A program made the translations under genes and the position numbers. Below are positions 50,867-59,645 of a stretch of DNA of 64,000 nt, piece after piece. The notes below the pieces were generated by a model. That model had not been told where the DNA came from and made no database searches. It saw only the letters and a list, made by a program, of their open reading frames with translations. The stretch comes from Oxalobacteraceae bacterium AB_14 (GTDB taxonomy: Bacteria; Pseudomonadota; Gammaproteobacteria; Burkholderiales; Burkholderiaceae_D). Each line of letters starts with the position of its first letter. The stretch's first letter is position 1. Location of the stretch: assembly GCA_000381565.1 (NCBI GenBank), contig KB906724.1, positions 2,048,801-2,112,800 of the forward strand, read 5' to 3'.

Positions 50867-53263
50867 CTACAGGCTGGCCCGGAATTCCACCGCGATCATG
50901 CGCGGCGGCGTGAGGTAGGCGTACGGCGCGCCGTATTGCTCCGTTTGTCCGCCCAGGTTGGTGATGTAGCGCTGGTCGAACACATTGTTGACCAGCAGGG
51001 CCACGCCGTAGCGCGAACCCGGGCTGTCCCAGCCCAGGCGCAGGTCGAACTTGCTGGTGGCGGTGCCGGTCTTGAGCTGCGCGGTGCTCAGGCACTGGAG
51101 CTTGGCGGTGTCGCTGTTGCAGCGCTGCGCGGTCGAATGCGTGCCCTGGAAATTCAGGCTGCCGCGGCCGCCCAGCGTTTCCCAGTTGAGGTTCACGCCC
51201 GCCATCGCCGTCAGGCGCGGCGTGCCGACCGGCTGCCCGCCCAGGTCCAGCGTGACGTTGCCGGCGGCGTCCAGGCGCTGGTAGCGGGTGTAGCTCTGGT
51301 CGATGTACTCCATGCCGCCGAACACCGTCACGCGCGGCGTGATGCGCATGCGGCCATCGAGGTCCAGGCCGTGCGCCTTCTGGTCGCTGGACACCACGTT
51401 ATAGGTTGGCACCGTGCCCACGCTGTACAGCTGGATGTCCTGCAGGTTCTTGAACTTGTAGGCGAACAGCGAGGCGTTGACGGTGGCGCGCAGCGCCGGG
51501 AAGGCCATCTTCACGCCGGCTTCGAAGTTGGTCATCTTTTCGGGCGCGAAGCTTGGGTCCTGGCCGGTGTTGGCCGGCGCGGCCGGATTCGGCGGCGTGA
51601 AGATGTTGAAACCGCCGGCCTGGTAGCCGCGCGCCACGGAGGTGAACAGCAGCGTGTCCTTGTTCAGCTTATGGTCCAGCACCAGGCGCGGGCTCCAGTC
51701 GGTCCAGTCCTTCTCGCGCGTGACGGGCGACGACGCCAGCTGCGCCGCCGTGCTGAAGATCGCATTGGACGGGAAGGCCGCTGCGTCCAGCCCCGCCAGC
51801 GGGCCGAAGCTGTTGAGGAAGTTGTCCAGCTGCGGCGACACGCGGCCCGGCACGAACCAGGTCATCTGCTTTTTGTCCTGCGTGTAGCGCAGGCCGGCGG
51901 TGACGTTGGTGGACGGCGTCAGGTGCCAGATGGTGTCGCCGTAGATCGAGACCGACTTGGTCTTGACGTCGCTGTAGTGCGTTTCGTCCCAGCTGAATAC
52001 CGTGTTCGGGCCGATGCCCGGCAAGCCCGCCGCGCCAAGGCCGCCGAACAGCATGGCGAAATTCGGCTGGCCGCCGGCGAACTGGCTCAGGGTGTCCAGC
52101 GTGCCGGTGGTGACGAAGGCGCCGGCGTCCTGGTGCTCGTTGTTGTGGTAGAAGCTCAGGCCCGCAATCCAGTCCAGCTTGTCGGTTTTGCCGGACAGCT
52201 TGAACTCCTGCTGGAAGCTGTGGGCGCGCTTGGCGTCCAGCGTGGTCAGGTACAGGTCGGGACGGGCGCCGCCGTCGTTGTCGGTCATGTTGTGGGTGCT
52301 GAAGCGGCGGTAGGCGGTGGTGGAGTTGAAGGTCATGCCGGCCAGCGGCGTTTCGAAGCGCAGCGTGGCGCCGTCGAACATCCGTCCCTCGCTGCCCTGG
52401 TCGTCGTTCTGCAGCGGCGCCTTGAAGGGATCGACGAAGTTGGCGGTGTAGGCCGCGTCATAGACGCCGGTGTAGCCGCCCAGCGGCAGCCGTGGGTCCT
52501 TGATCACGCCGAAGGCAGGGCGGCCGTACTGCTCCATGTTCTCGTGCTCCCACGCGAACACCAGCTTGGCGGCGTCGAAGTCCTTGCGCAGCGTCAGGCG
52601 GGTGGCCCAGTCCTTGTCGCCGCCGGACTTCTTGCCGGTGGCGGTGTTGTCGACCCAGCCCTCGCTGCCCGAACGCACCGCCACCAGGCGCGCGGCGAAG
52701 CTGTCGGTGATCGGGATGTTCATCATCACATCGGCGTTGGCGCGGCCGTGTTTTCCCAGCTTCATATGGCCGGCGGCGTCGAGCTCCTTGCCCGGTTCAT
52801 TGGTGCTGATGGCGATGGCGCCGGCCGCGCTGTTGCGGCCGAACAGCGTGCCTTGCGGACCCTTGACCACTTCGATGCGCTGGACGTCGATGAAGTTCAT
52901 CAGCGCGCCGCCGGTCTTGCCGGTGTAGACACCGTCGACATAGATGCCGACCGGCGAATCGGTGGCGATGCCGAAGTCGCCCGTCTGCACGCCGCGTATG
53001 CCGAAGCCGGGCTGGGTCGGTTCGTTGGCATCCACCACCAGGCCGGGCACATAGCCGTTCAAGTCGCCCAGGTCCTTGGCGCCGATGGCGTCGAGGTCCT
53101 TGGCGGTCAGCACCTGGATGGTCATCGGCACGTCCTGCACGAACTGCTTGCGGGACTGCGCGGTGACCACCACCGATGGCATCTCGTCGGCGGCCCACGC
53201 GGGCGGCACGAAGAAGGCTGCGGCCAGGCTGGCGGAAATTACGGTGCGGGCAGGGATGCTCAT
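50867..53263 (-). CDS. TonB-dependent receptor, FecA/CirA-like
   Basis: The 798-residue protein starts at 53263, fixed by GGAGG five bases upstream; a Met 12 bases earlier is less favoured. It has a signal peptide (MSIPARTVISASLAAAFFVP), a TonB-box-like region (MPSVVVTAQSRKQ), a plug with PVGIYVDGVYTGKTGGALMN and the GTLFGRNSAAGAIAIST motif, and a barrel ending EFRASL. Aromatic/sterol-like or complex polyketide receptors share this plug type, which would fit the hydrolase and hydratase downstream, but the ligand is unknown. It heads the operon. Confidence 0.93.
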   Translation of the reverse strand: MSIPARTVISASLAAAFFVPPAWAADEMPSVVVTAQSRKQFVQDVPMTIQVLTAKDLDAIGAKDLGDLNGYVPGLVVDANEPTQPGFGIRGVQTGDFGIATDSPVGIYVDGVYTGKTGGALMNFIDVQRIEVVKGPQGTLFGRNSAAGAIAISTNEPGKELDAAGHMKLGKHGRANADVMMNIPITDSFAARLVAVRSGSEGWVDNTATGKKSGGDKDWATRLTLRKDFDAAKLVFAWEHENMEQYGRPAFGVIKDPRLPLGGYTGVYDAAYTANFVDPFKAPLQNDDQGSEGRMFDGATLRFETPLAGMTFNSTTAYRRFSTHNMTDNDGGARPDLYLTTLDAKRAHSFQQEFKLSGKTDKLDWIAGLSFYHNNEHQDAGAFVTTGTLDTLSQFAGGQPNFAMLFGGLGAAGLPGIGPNTVFSWDETHYSDVKTKSVSIYGDTIWHLTPSTNVTAGLRYTQDKKQMTWFVPGRVSPQLDNFLNSFGPLAGLDAAAFPSNAIFSTAAQLASSPVTREKDWTDWSPRLVLDHKLNKDTLLFTSVARGYQAGGFNIFTPPNPAAPANTGQDPSFAPEKMTNFEAGVKMAFPALRATVNASLFAYKFKNLQDIQLYSVGTVPTYNVVSSDQKAHGLDLDGRMRITPRVTVFGGMEYIDQSYTRYQRLDAAGNVTLDLGGQPVGTPRLTAMAGVNLNWETLGGRGSLNFQGTHSTAQRCNSDTAKLQCLSTAQLKTGTATSKFDLRLGWDSPGSRYGVALLVNNVFDQRYITNLGGQTEQYGAPYAYLTPPRMIAVEFRASL

Positions 53264-53301
53264 GTCGTCCTCCATTGGAAAGTTTTTATATTCTTGTCCA
53301 G

Positions 53302-53999
53302 CTAAACTACAGCGATCATCATGACGGCCAGGATCGTCACTTTCAAAACCATCGGCGCTACGTAACCGAACCATTGCGGCAGCAGCGCGAACGCCAGCCC
53401 CAATCCCAACGCGCGCGCCTGTTCCGCGCGCTGCGAGGTGGCGTGGCGGGGCGGTAGTGCGTGAACTGGGTGGCGTCGAAGTGGCCGAGCGGCTCGCCGG
53501 TCCAGCCGCCGGGCGGCCCGAGCCAGACATAAAGCTTGCTGCGCCAGCCGCGAACGCTGCGCGAGGCGCGCCACAAATCGGCATAGTAGTGCAGGTTGGC
53601 CCAGACGGGATTGAGGCTGCGCAGCGGCGTGCGCACGCCGTAGACGATGCGTTCGTCGTCGCGTTCGTCGGCGTAGGTGCCGAACAGGCGGCCGAACAGG
53701 ATCAGGATGCCGCCGTAGTTGCGGTCGATGCAGTAGTCGTTCTGGCCGTGGTGCACGCGGTGGTTGGACGGCGTAACGAACACCCGGTCCAGCCATCCGA
53801 GGCGGCCGATCATCTCGGTGTGCACCCAGTACTGGTGCAGCAGGTCGATCAGGCCGACCACCTGGCTCACCATGCCGAGGTGCAGGCTGGTGAGGGCGTC
53901 GGCGGTATCGTAGGCGGCCAGTCCACGGCGGTGCGCTATCCATGCTTCGAGCAGGATGGTCAGCATGAAAACGGGAATGGCGAAGACGATAGGATTCAC
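53302..53999 (-). pseudogene. Sterol desaturase / fatty-acid hydroxylase family remnant
   Basis: The N-terminal helix region (FAIPVFMLTILLEAWIAHRR) reads straight from SQVVGL into DLLHQYWVHTEMIGRLGWLD, skipping the two membrane helices and the first histidine boxes. Retained parts include PSNHRVHHGQNDYCIDRNYG with one HxxHH box. Near 53440 the frame changes: the hydrophobic C-terminus LGLAFALLPQWFGYVAPMVL lies in another frame ending at 53302. Lacking most iron ligands and frameshifted, it should be inactive. The nominal start is GTG at 53999. Confidence 0.85.
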
Positions 54000-54116
54000 T
54001 TCGGGCCGGGATCGTTTAAGTCCAAACGATTATGCCTATATCCATGCAAGATACACAAGAATTACCGGCAATGTTGAGGCTTGTGAAACACAAACAGGTC
54101 AGATTTGCACGGATAG

Positions 54117-54460
54117 TTAATCCAGTTGCAGCCGTGTTTTGGCGGCCATGAGCGCGACCGCGCCGGCGACCACTCCAAGCAGGTGCACCTGCCACGCGAC
54201 CATCACCTCGGCCGACAGGTCGGACCAGCCGTGGACGGTGCCGCATCGAGTAGTGGACCAGGTGCCCGGTCCAAAGTCGCCATAGCTGGCCGGCCAGCAG
54301 GGCGTGGCGGTCGAATTCAAGCAGCTCAGGCACGGCGCCCCAGTCTCCAGGCCAGGCCGACCAGCAGCGCGACCAGCGCCAAGCCTGGCCCATCCATCGC
54401 GCCGCCGTCCTGCAGCAAAGCCGCCGGCGGCGTGATGGTCAGGATATTCAAGATATGCAT
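54117..54460 (-). pseudogene. Rhomboid-family protease remnant, possibly rhombosortase
   Basis: Three fragments in three frames read as one former protein. An N-terminal part runs MHILNILTITPPAALLQDGG to LVALLVGLAWRLG. A middle part is LLEFDRHALLAGQLWRLWTG followed by HLVHYS. A C-terminal helix is VMVAWQVHLLGVVAGAVALM. The WRLWTGHLVH segment is typical of rhombosortases/rhomboids (WRL.TGHLVH). The catalytic GxSG and most helices are missing. Rhombosortase is the processing enzyme for GlyGly-CTERM proteins, which I do not see in the window. Identity is moderately sure; its brokenness is sure. Confidence 0.55.
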
Positions 54461-54483
54461 GTGGATTCTCCGGTGGTTGCCGA

Positions 54484-54825
54484 TTATGCGTTCCTGTGTC
54501 CCGTGTGCGAAAGCGCCGCCAGCCGAGTACCACCGGATGCTACAGGCGGTATTGTCGCAGTGCACTTCCGCCGGTGCCACCGGTTCAGCCGCAGCCGCCC
54601 CTGGCGATCGATCAGCAGCAGCGTCGGCGTCCCGCGCAGCCGGTACTGTTCCATCGTCAGCGGAATGGCGCCGCGTGGCGCCGGCTGGTCTATCGCCGCC
54701 GGAAACTGGATGCGGTACTCGTGCACAAAGGCTTCCAGCGCCTTGGCCGTCATGACGTCGTGGTGCCCGAACACGGAATGCAATCCGATCACAGCGACGT
54801 CCTGCTCGTCGAAAGTGCTGCGCAT
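54484..54825 (-). pseudogene. TlpA/thioredoxin-like redoxin remnant
   Basis: The frame starts inside the domain: FDEQDVAVIGLHSVFGHHDV, then HEYRIQFPAAIDQPAPRGAI, PLTMEQYRLRGTPTLLLIDR with the cis-Pro loop (RGTPT) and QGRLRLNRWHR. The N-terminal half with the CxxC or CxxxC active site is absent, and the C-terminal about 20 residues (after HRRKCTATI) lose family character. It is fused upstream, out of frame, to an AhpD-like remnant. Confidence 0.75.
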
Positions 54826-54829
54826 CGCA

Positions 54830-55112
54830 GCGCGGCGGCGGTCTTCGGATCGGTCGACTGGGCGGTCTGCGCGGCGCTCATCTCCTCAGCGCTGGCGCCG
54901 GCGTTGCGGCCAAGGACGGTGTGCGCGGCCAGGCAGTAGTCGCAGGCATTGCGGTCGGCGATGGCGACGGCGATCTGTTCGCCTAGCTTGGCCTTGATCA
55001 CGCCACCGCCCAGCGCGCCGAACGCGCCCCACATGCTTTTCAACGCAGCGGTCGAAGTGGCGACGGCTTTGAACATATTCGGCGTGGCGCCGAATGCGTC
55101 CTGGATTTGCAC
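54830..55112 (-). pseudogene. AhpD/carboxymuconolactone-decarboxylase family remnant
   Basis: IQDAFGATPNMFKAVATSTA, then KSMWGAFGALGGGVIKAKLG, and the redox motif NACDYCLAAHTVLGRNAGAS (CxxC-x3-H variant) are clear AhpD-like features. Upstream in frame is a stop codon nine residues before, so the normal N-terminus is gone and only a GTG without ribosome site could start it. The C-terminal half after AALRCAA is replaced by the TlpA-like fragment. An active-site fragment alone is unlikely to fold. Confidence 0.75.
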
Positions 55113-55148
55113 CAGCAGCTGTTGGCGTTAAATTGGTCAAGAAAAATC

Positions 55149-55478
55149 TCAGGCAAACACCTTCCAGTTGCGCCGGCGCGTGGCGGGATCGGCCGGCACC
55201 TGTTCCGGACAGTCCATGCGCAGCAGCGCCACCGACAGCGGCGCGATCACCAGTCCGCAGTGGTGCGGCGCCGGCTTGCCGGGATGGCGATTGGCCTCAA
55301 AATACTGGCACGACAGGCAGGCGGCGACGCCTTCGTCGGTGAGGAACAGCGCGGTGGCGCGGCCGTCGTCCTCCGCCCTGGCCTTGTACAGCAATCCCTT
55401 GGACACCAGCGCCAACACCGAAACGCTGGCGCTGGCCGCGCTGATCGACAGCTGCGACGCCAGCCAGGACAGGCGCAC
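55149..55478 (-). CDS. MarR-like winged-helix protein with Cys-rich tail, N-terminus doubtful
   Basis: The frame encodes a winged-helix core (RLSWLASQLSISAASASVSV, then LALVSKGLLYKARAEDDGRA and LFLTDEG) followed by a tail with CLSCQYF, HHCG and DCPE, which might bind a metal. A stop codon lies seven codons before the GTG used here, and the usual first dimerisation helix of MarR proteins is absent. AGGAG lies upstream of the stop-proximal region at the wrong spacing for GTG. Either a divergent start (ATC) is used, or the gene lost its beginning. It lies 40 bp downstream of the TonB receptor. Confidence 0.45.
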   Translation of the reverse strand: MRLSWLASQLSISAASASVSVLALVSKGLLYKARAEDDGRATALFLTDEGVAACLSCQYFEANRHPGKPAPHHCGLVIAPLSVALLRMDCPEQVPADPATRRRNWKVFA

Positions 55479-55518
55479 ACCCTGCTTGATTTCGATTTAA
55501 CAAGGACTCCTAACCAAA

Positions 55519-57690
55519 TCAGAATCCGACCGAAATTCCAGCGTAAAGCGTGCGGCGGGCACCGTATTGCGGCGCGCCCACGCCTACGCCGGAACCGTCG
55601 CGCAGCAGATAGGATTTGTCGAAGGCGTTGACCAGCGCCAGGCGGCCTTCGACATTGCCGACCGCCGTATTCTTCCAGTTGTGCGTCAGGGACAGGTTGA
55701 CCGTGGTGTAGTGCGGCAGCGTGCCGGAGTTCGGCGCGGCGCCGTCCGGCGTCATGCGCAAGCCGCTGCCGTACAGGAAATCGCCGTTCAGCTGCGTCGC
55801 GCCCCAGTGGTAGTGGGCGCCGCCCGATACCGTGTAGGTTTGGTCGTGGTCGACGTAGATGTAGTGGTTGGCGATATAGGCCAGTTCGTCCGGCCCGAAC
55901 AGCGACTGGCCGGAGACGATGTTCTGGCCCTTGGCCTGCTGCGTGGTCAGGTTGAGGAAGCTGCCCCAGTTGGCGCGGTTGTACACGGCCGACAGTTCCA
56001 GCCCCTTGGCGTAGCCACGGTCGTAGTTAAACGGCGACAGTATCAGCGCCTGGCCGAACTGCCCCTCGTCGAGCATGTTGCGGATTTTTTTGTAGTAGGC
56101 GTCGGCCGTCACGGTCAGCTGCTCGTTGACCTGGTGGCTCAAGCCGATGTCGTAGTAGTTGGTGCGCTCGGCCCTGACGTTGTCCGACAGCGCCACCTGC
56201 GGCGCGTTGGTGGTGCCGGCGTATTTGTCGATGCTCGATTGCGCGGCCAGTTCCTGCGGCGGTGGCGTGAAGTAGCGCGAGTAGCCGGCGTGCAGCGCCG
56301 TGCCCTTGGCGAGCTGGTAGGCCAGGTTGACGCGCGGGCTCCATTGCTGTTCGTCGACGAAGGCCGATACCTTATCGAAGCGCAGGCCGTAGTTCAGCGT
56401 CAGCGGCGCGGCGATATGCCATTCGTCCTGCAGGTAGAAGCTCGACAGCTTGCCGGTCTTGCTGCTGTTGTCGACGATGGTGCGCGGATCGGTGCCGGCC
56501 TGGGCGCCGCTGTCGTCGGTGTCGAACACGGCGACAGCGTTGTCGCTGTGGGTGGTCTGGCGCGCGTAGGCCAGGCCGGCGCGCACGGTGTGGCTGTCGT
56601 TCAGTTTATAGCTGGCGTCGAACTGGGCGCCGCTGGCGGAATTGGAGCGCAGCGTGTTCGAGGCCACGCCGTTGTAGATCAAATCGCCCAGCGCATCCGG
56701 CGTGTAGTGCAGTTCCGAATACTGGTGGAAGGCCGAGACCTGGTAATTCAGGTCGCCCAGGCTCTTTTGCAGCGACAGCACCAGGAAGCGGTTCACTTCG
56801 CGCTGGCGCTGGTCCAGCTGCGACGACGGCAGCTTGCTGGCGCCGGTGGCGGCGTCGCTTAGTCCGGTGAGTGAAAAACCCGGCGCCTGGTCCGGATTGT
56901 TCGGTATCTGGAAGCGGCCATTGTAGGTGCCGAACATCAGGCCCAGGCGGGTTTGCTCGTCCAGGAACCAGGAGAGGGCGCCGAAGGATTTGCTTTGTTT
57001 TGTGCGGTCGTGCAGCGCGCTGCGGTTCGGCAGCGGATTCTCGATGCCCAGCGCGTTCGACAGGTAGCTGCCGGACAGGTAGTAGTTAAAGGCGCCCTGC
57101 GTGCCGAAAAATTCCGCGCTCGGTTCGACATAGTCGTTGCCGCCCGCCAGCACGCCGACGCGGCCGCCCGATTTGACGGTGCCCTCCTTGGTCTGGATGT
57201 CGACGATGCCCGACGTGCGCAGGCCGAATTGCGCCGGCAGCGCGCCGGTGATGAAGTCGGTTTGCTGGACGAAGCGGGTGTCGATCGACTGGCCGAAGCC
57301 GGTGATACTCTCCGGCAGCTGCACGCCATTGACGCGGTATTGCACATTGGCGTGGTCGTCGCGCACGTGGATGGAGCCGGAGCCCTTCGAATCCTGGCTC
57401 ACGCCGGGCAGGCGCAGCAGCACTTCGTTGAACGGCGTGTTGTCGCCGCGGCCCAGTTGCTCGATCATGTGGCGGTCGATGGAATAGACGGTGGTGCCGA
57501 CGTTCGGCGACAGGTCGATGCGCGCGCTCTTCAAATGAGCGGCGGTCACTTCCACTTGCTGCATCGGGCTGCCGTCGGCGTTGGCCGGCGCGGCGGCGGC
57601 GGCGGCATCGTCGGCGGCGCTGGCATGGTGAGTGTAGAAGGCTGCGGCCAGCAGCAGTGGCAGGGTGCGGAGTTGTGGCGTGCGTTGCAT
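55519..57690 (-). CDS. TonB-dependent receptor
   Basis: The 723-residue protein has a signal peptide (LPLLLAAAFYTHHASA), a plug (NEVLLRLPGVSQDSKGSGSI, then VRDDHANVQYRVNGVQLPES) and a barrel ending RTLYAGISVGF. The plug lacks the usual FxRG motif, having SIHVRDDHANVQYR instead. Its start is preceded by a gap of about 120 bp from the DUF2946-like gene on the same strand. Receptors next to DUF2946 proteins are often tied to copper, but that is only context. A barrel ending with a Phe is normal for BAM recognition. Confidence 0.92.
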   Translation of the reverse strand: MQRTPQLRTLPLLLAAAFYTHHASAADDAAAAAAPANADGSPMQQVEVTAAHLKSARIDLSPNVGTTVYSIDRHMIEQLGRGDNTPFNEVLLRLPGVSQDSKGSGSIHVRDDHANVQYRVNGVQLPESITGFGQSIDTRFVQQTDFITGALPAQFGLRTSGIVDIQTKEGTVKSGGRVGVLAGGNDYVEPSAEFFGTQGAFNYYLSGSYLSNALGIENPLPNRSALHDRTKQSKSFGALSWFLDEQTRLGLMFGTYNGRFQIPNNPDQAPGFSLTGLSDAATGASKLPSSQLDQRQREVNRFLVLSLQKSLGDLNYQVSAFHQYSELHYTPDALGDLIYNGVASNTLRSNSASGAQFDASYKLNDSHTVRAGLAYARQTTHSDNAVAVFDTDDSGAQAGTDPRTIVDNSSKTGKLSSFYLQDEWHIAAPLTLNYGLRFDKVSAFVDEQQWSPRVNLAYQLAKGTALHAGYSRYFTPPPQELAAQSSIDKYAGTTNAPQVALSDNVRAERTNYYDIGLSHQVNEQLTVTADAYYKKIRNMLDEGQFGQALILSPFNYDRGYAKGLELSAVYNRANWGSFLNLTTQQAKGQNIVSGQSLFGPDELAYIANHYIYVDHDQTYTVSGGAHYHWGATQLNGDFLYGSGLRMTPDGAAPNSGTLPHYTTVNLSLTHNWKNTAVGNVEGRLALVNAFDKSYLLRDGSGVGVGAPQYGARRTLYAGISVGF

Positions 57691-57813
57691 GGTAAATCCT
57701 TGAAGGTTCAGGCGTGGCTAGCCTCCGGCCTGCGCGATCGTGTCGGGCAGGCGCGCGGCTACGCGCACGGGGCGCAAAGGTGCGACCGTGTTAAAAGTAA
57801 TGAAAAAAACGAA

Positions 57814-58146
57814 TCAGAAGGAGATAGCGGCAACGCCGGGCGGCGCGTGCGAGGGAGGGGTGAGGAAGTCGATCCGGCGGGCCCGGATGGATCGCTGCGG
57901 GACGAGGGCGGGCAGGCTGACCAGCATCGCCACCGGCACCACCGCCAATGCCGGCGGCGGAACACCGGCCGGCATGTGCGCGATTACGCAGGCTGCGCAA
58001 TCGTTCTGGGTGTCGGTATAGGCATGCTTGTGCGAGCTCGCCCCGATCAGTTGCAGCGACAGGAACACCAGCACGAACAGCATCAGGACGCGCTTGATGC
58101 GCGTCTGGCGATGTGAGCTGCCTACGGAGTGTGTATGTGCATGCAT
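57814..58146 (-). CDS. DUF2946-like protein with Cys/His motif
   Basis: The 110-residue protein has a His-rich N-terminus (MHAHTHSVGSSHRQ), one membrane helix or signal (VLMLFVLVFLSLQLIGASS), then HKHAYTDTQNDCAACVIAHM with a CxxC pair flanked by His, and a Pro-rich end (PPSHAPPGVA). The CAAC-type motif after a membrane segment is characteristic of DUF2946 (family name from memory). Such proteins often occur with TonB receptors, as here, and are suspected to handle copper. It is transcribed ahead of the TonB receptor. Confidence 0.8.
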   Translation of the reverse strand: MHAHTHSVGSSHRQTRIKRVLMLFVLVFLSLQLIGASSHKHAYTDTQNDCAACVIAHMPAGVPPPALAVVPVAMLVSLPALVPQRSIRARRIDFLTPPSHAPPGVAAISF

Positions 58147-58193
58147 GCCCTGATTTTACAGGGCTTCTGCGAAGTTCGCCAATGACTATCTCA

Positions 58194-58592
58194 CTAGGCT
58201 TCCGGCGCCGACCAGACCAGGTTCCACAGGTGGCCGTCGATATCCTCGAAGCCCTGGTCATACATGAAGCCGTGGTCCTCGGGCGGATGCGGTATGCGGC
58301 CGCCAGCTGCGGCGGCCTTGGCGATCAGGCTGTCCACCTCTTCCCGGCTTTCGCAGGTCAGGCAAATGACGAGTTCATTGGCTTCCTTTGCGTTCGCGAG
58401 CGGCTTGTCGATCAGCGATTTGAAAAAGGGCTCGGTCGTCAGCATGGCCTGGATGGTGTCGCCGACGACGTTCATGAACGCCGCGTCCTCGCCGCTGAAC
58501 CGGGGATCGAAGGTGAAGCCGAGCGCGGAAAAGAAGGCCCTGGATTTTTCCAGGTCCTTCACGGGCAGGTTGAGGATGATCTGTTTTTTCAT
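58194..58592 (-). CDS. VOC/glyoxalase-superfamily protein
   Basis: The 132-residue protein begins ILNLPVKDLEKSRAFFSALG, a typical VOC repeat opening, and ends in YDQGFEDIDGHLWNLVWSAP with the second-module DxDGH signature. Other members (PhnB- or bleomycin-resistance-like) bind metals or small ligands, but the metal His/Glu set is incomplete here, so activity is uncertain. It stands alone with a gap on both sides. Confidence 0.9.
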   Translation of the reverse strand: MKKQIILNLPVKDLEKSRAFFSALGFTFDPRFSGEDAAFMNVVGDTIQAMLTTEPFFKSLIDKPLANAKEANELVICLTCESREEVDSLIAKAAAAGGRIPHPPEDHGFMYDQGFEDIDGHLWNLVWSAPEA

Positions 58593-58739
58593 GGCGTTTC
58601 CTTGGTTACGGTGGAATGGGCAATCGGTGCTTCATTCCTACGACGGATGACGGCAACCCGAATCGACACGCTTGCGAAAGAAAACACGACTTTAAATCAT
58701 CTGACCGCGGCTGTCAGCCCAAGTCTGCGTTGCTGAAAA

Positions 58740-59405
58740 TCAGTGATGGCCGGCGGCGCCGTCGCCGACCAGCCCGCGCCGGGTGGCCAGCACCACCGCG
58801 TGCGTGCGGGCGGTGGCGCCCAGTTTGTCGAACAGGCCCTTGACGTGGGTCTTGACGGTGCCGACGCCGATGCCCAGTTCGCGCGCGATCGACTTGTTGC
58901 ACTGGCCTTGCGCCAGCAGTTGCAGCACGTCCGTCTCGCGGCTGGTCAGGCCGACGCGGGTGAAGCTGTCGGCCACGCAGCGGCTCAGGTCCGCGCTCAG
59001 GTAGCGCAGGCCGCGGCTGAGCGCGCGCACCGCCGCCGGCAGCTGGTCGGCGGCGCAGCTTTGCAGCAGGTAGCCGTGCACGCCGGCCATCATCGCGGTG
59101 CGCACTTCCCATTCGCGCTCCAGCTGCGTGACGATCAGCACGCGCGGCGGCGCTTCGTTGTGGTGGGGCGCGTTGGCCCGTTGGCGCATGTGCTCCAGCG
59201 CGCCCTTGTGGTCGAGGATGATGACGTCGGCCAGCTGCGGCTGCGGCTGCGCGAGCTGCATGTCGCTCTCGGCGCCGAGCAGCGCGGCCAGGCCGGCGTT
59301 GACGATGGCGTCGCTGTGCGCGATCAGCACGCGCACCTTGCTATCCTGGTTGGCGGGGTTGCCGCCGATCGCGGTGTGTGGCCAGTGTCTGGTATCCAGT
59401 CGCAT
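58740..59405 (-). CDS. NarL/FixJ-type response regulator with atypical receiver
   Basis: The 221-residue protein has a LuxR-type helix-turn-helix at the C-terminus (LTSRETDVLQLLAQGQCNKS, then IARELGIGVGTVKTHVKGLF). The receiver (about residues 24-140) keeps a possible acceptor Asp in VIILDHKGALEHM and a Thr after VLIV, but its acidic pair is reduced to AHSD and the conserved Lys (usual YLLK) is Gln in GYLLQS. Phosphorylation-dependent switching is therefore doubtful. GGGGAG before ATG supports the start. It is divergent from the XapX operon. Confidence 0.88.
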   Translation of the reverse strand: MRLDTRHWPHTAIGGNPANQDSKVRVLIAHSDAIVNAGLAALLGAESDMQLAQPQPQLADVIILDHKGALEHMRQRANAPHHNEAPPRVLIVTQLEREWEVRTAMMAGVHGYLLQSCAADQLPAAVRALSRGLRYLSADLSRCVADSFTRVGLTSRETDVLQLLAQGQCNKSIARELGIGVGTVKTHVKGLFDKLGATARTHAVVLATRRGLVGDGAAGHH

Positions 59406-59645
59406 CTCAATTCTCCCCGAATAAATGACATTGAATTCGTTTGCTGTCCTGCGGCAGAAGATTAAACTGGTTGAACCTTTTTGCCACGCCCCGATAAGGG
59501 GGCGGGAGGCTACCTAGAAAGGGTGATTGCGGCGCACCTACCCCAAAAGAGTGAGCAAACGAGGATCATTACCGGTGATGGCAAGCTCGCCTCGCGCCCC
59601 TAAACTATGGACATGTAGTTTCACCCCTGATCCGAGGAATTCTCT

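Noticed and set aside
49601..53305. 1234-codon plus-strand frame opposite the serine hydrolase and TonB receptor
   Set aside because: Crosses two real genes on the other strand and has shadow composition; no start signal or domain.
54789..54842. Overlap of AhpD-like and TlpA-like frames as a real fusion protein
   Set aside because: The two family segments are in different frames and each lacks half of its domain, which indicates a deletion junction.
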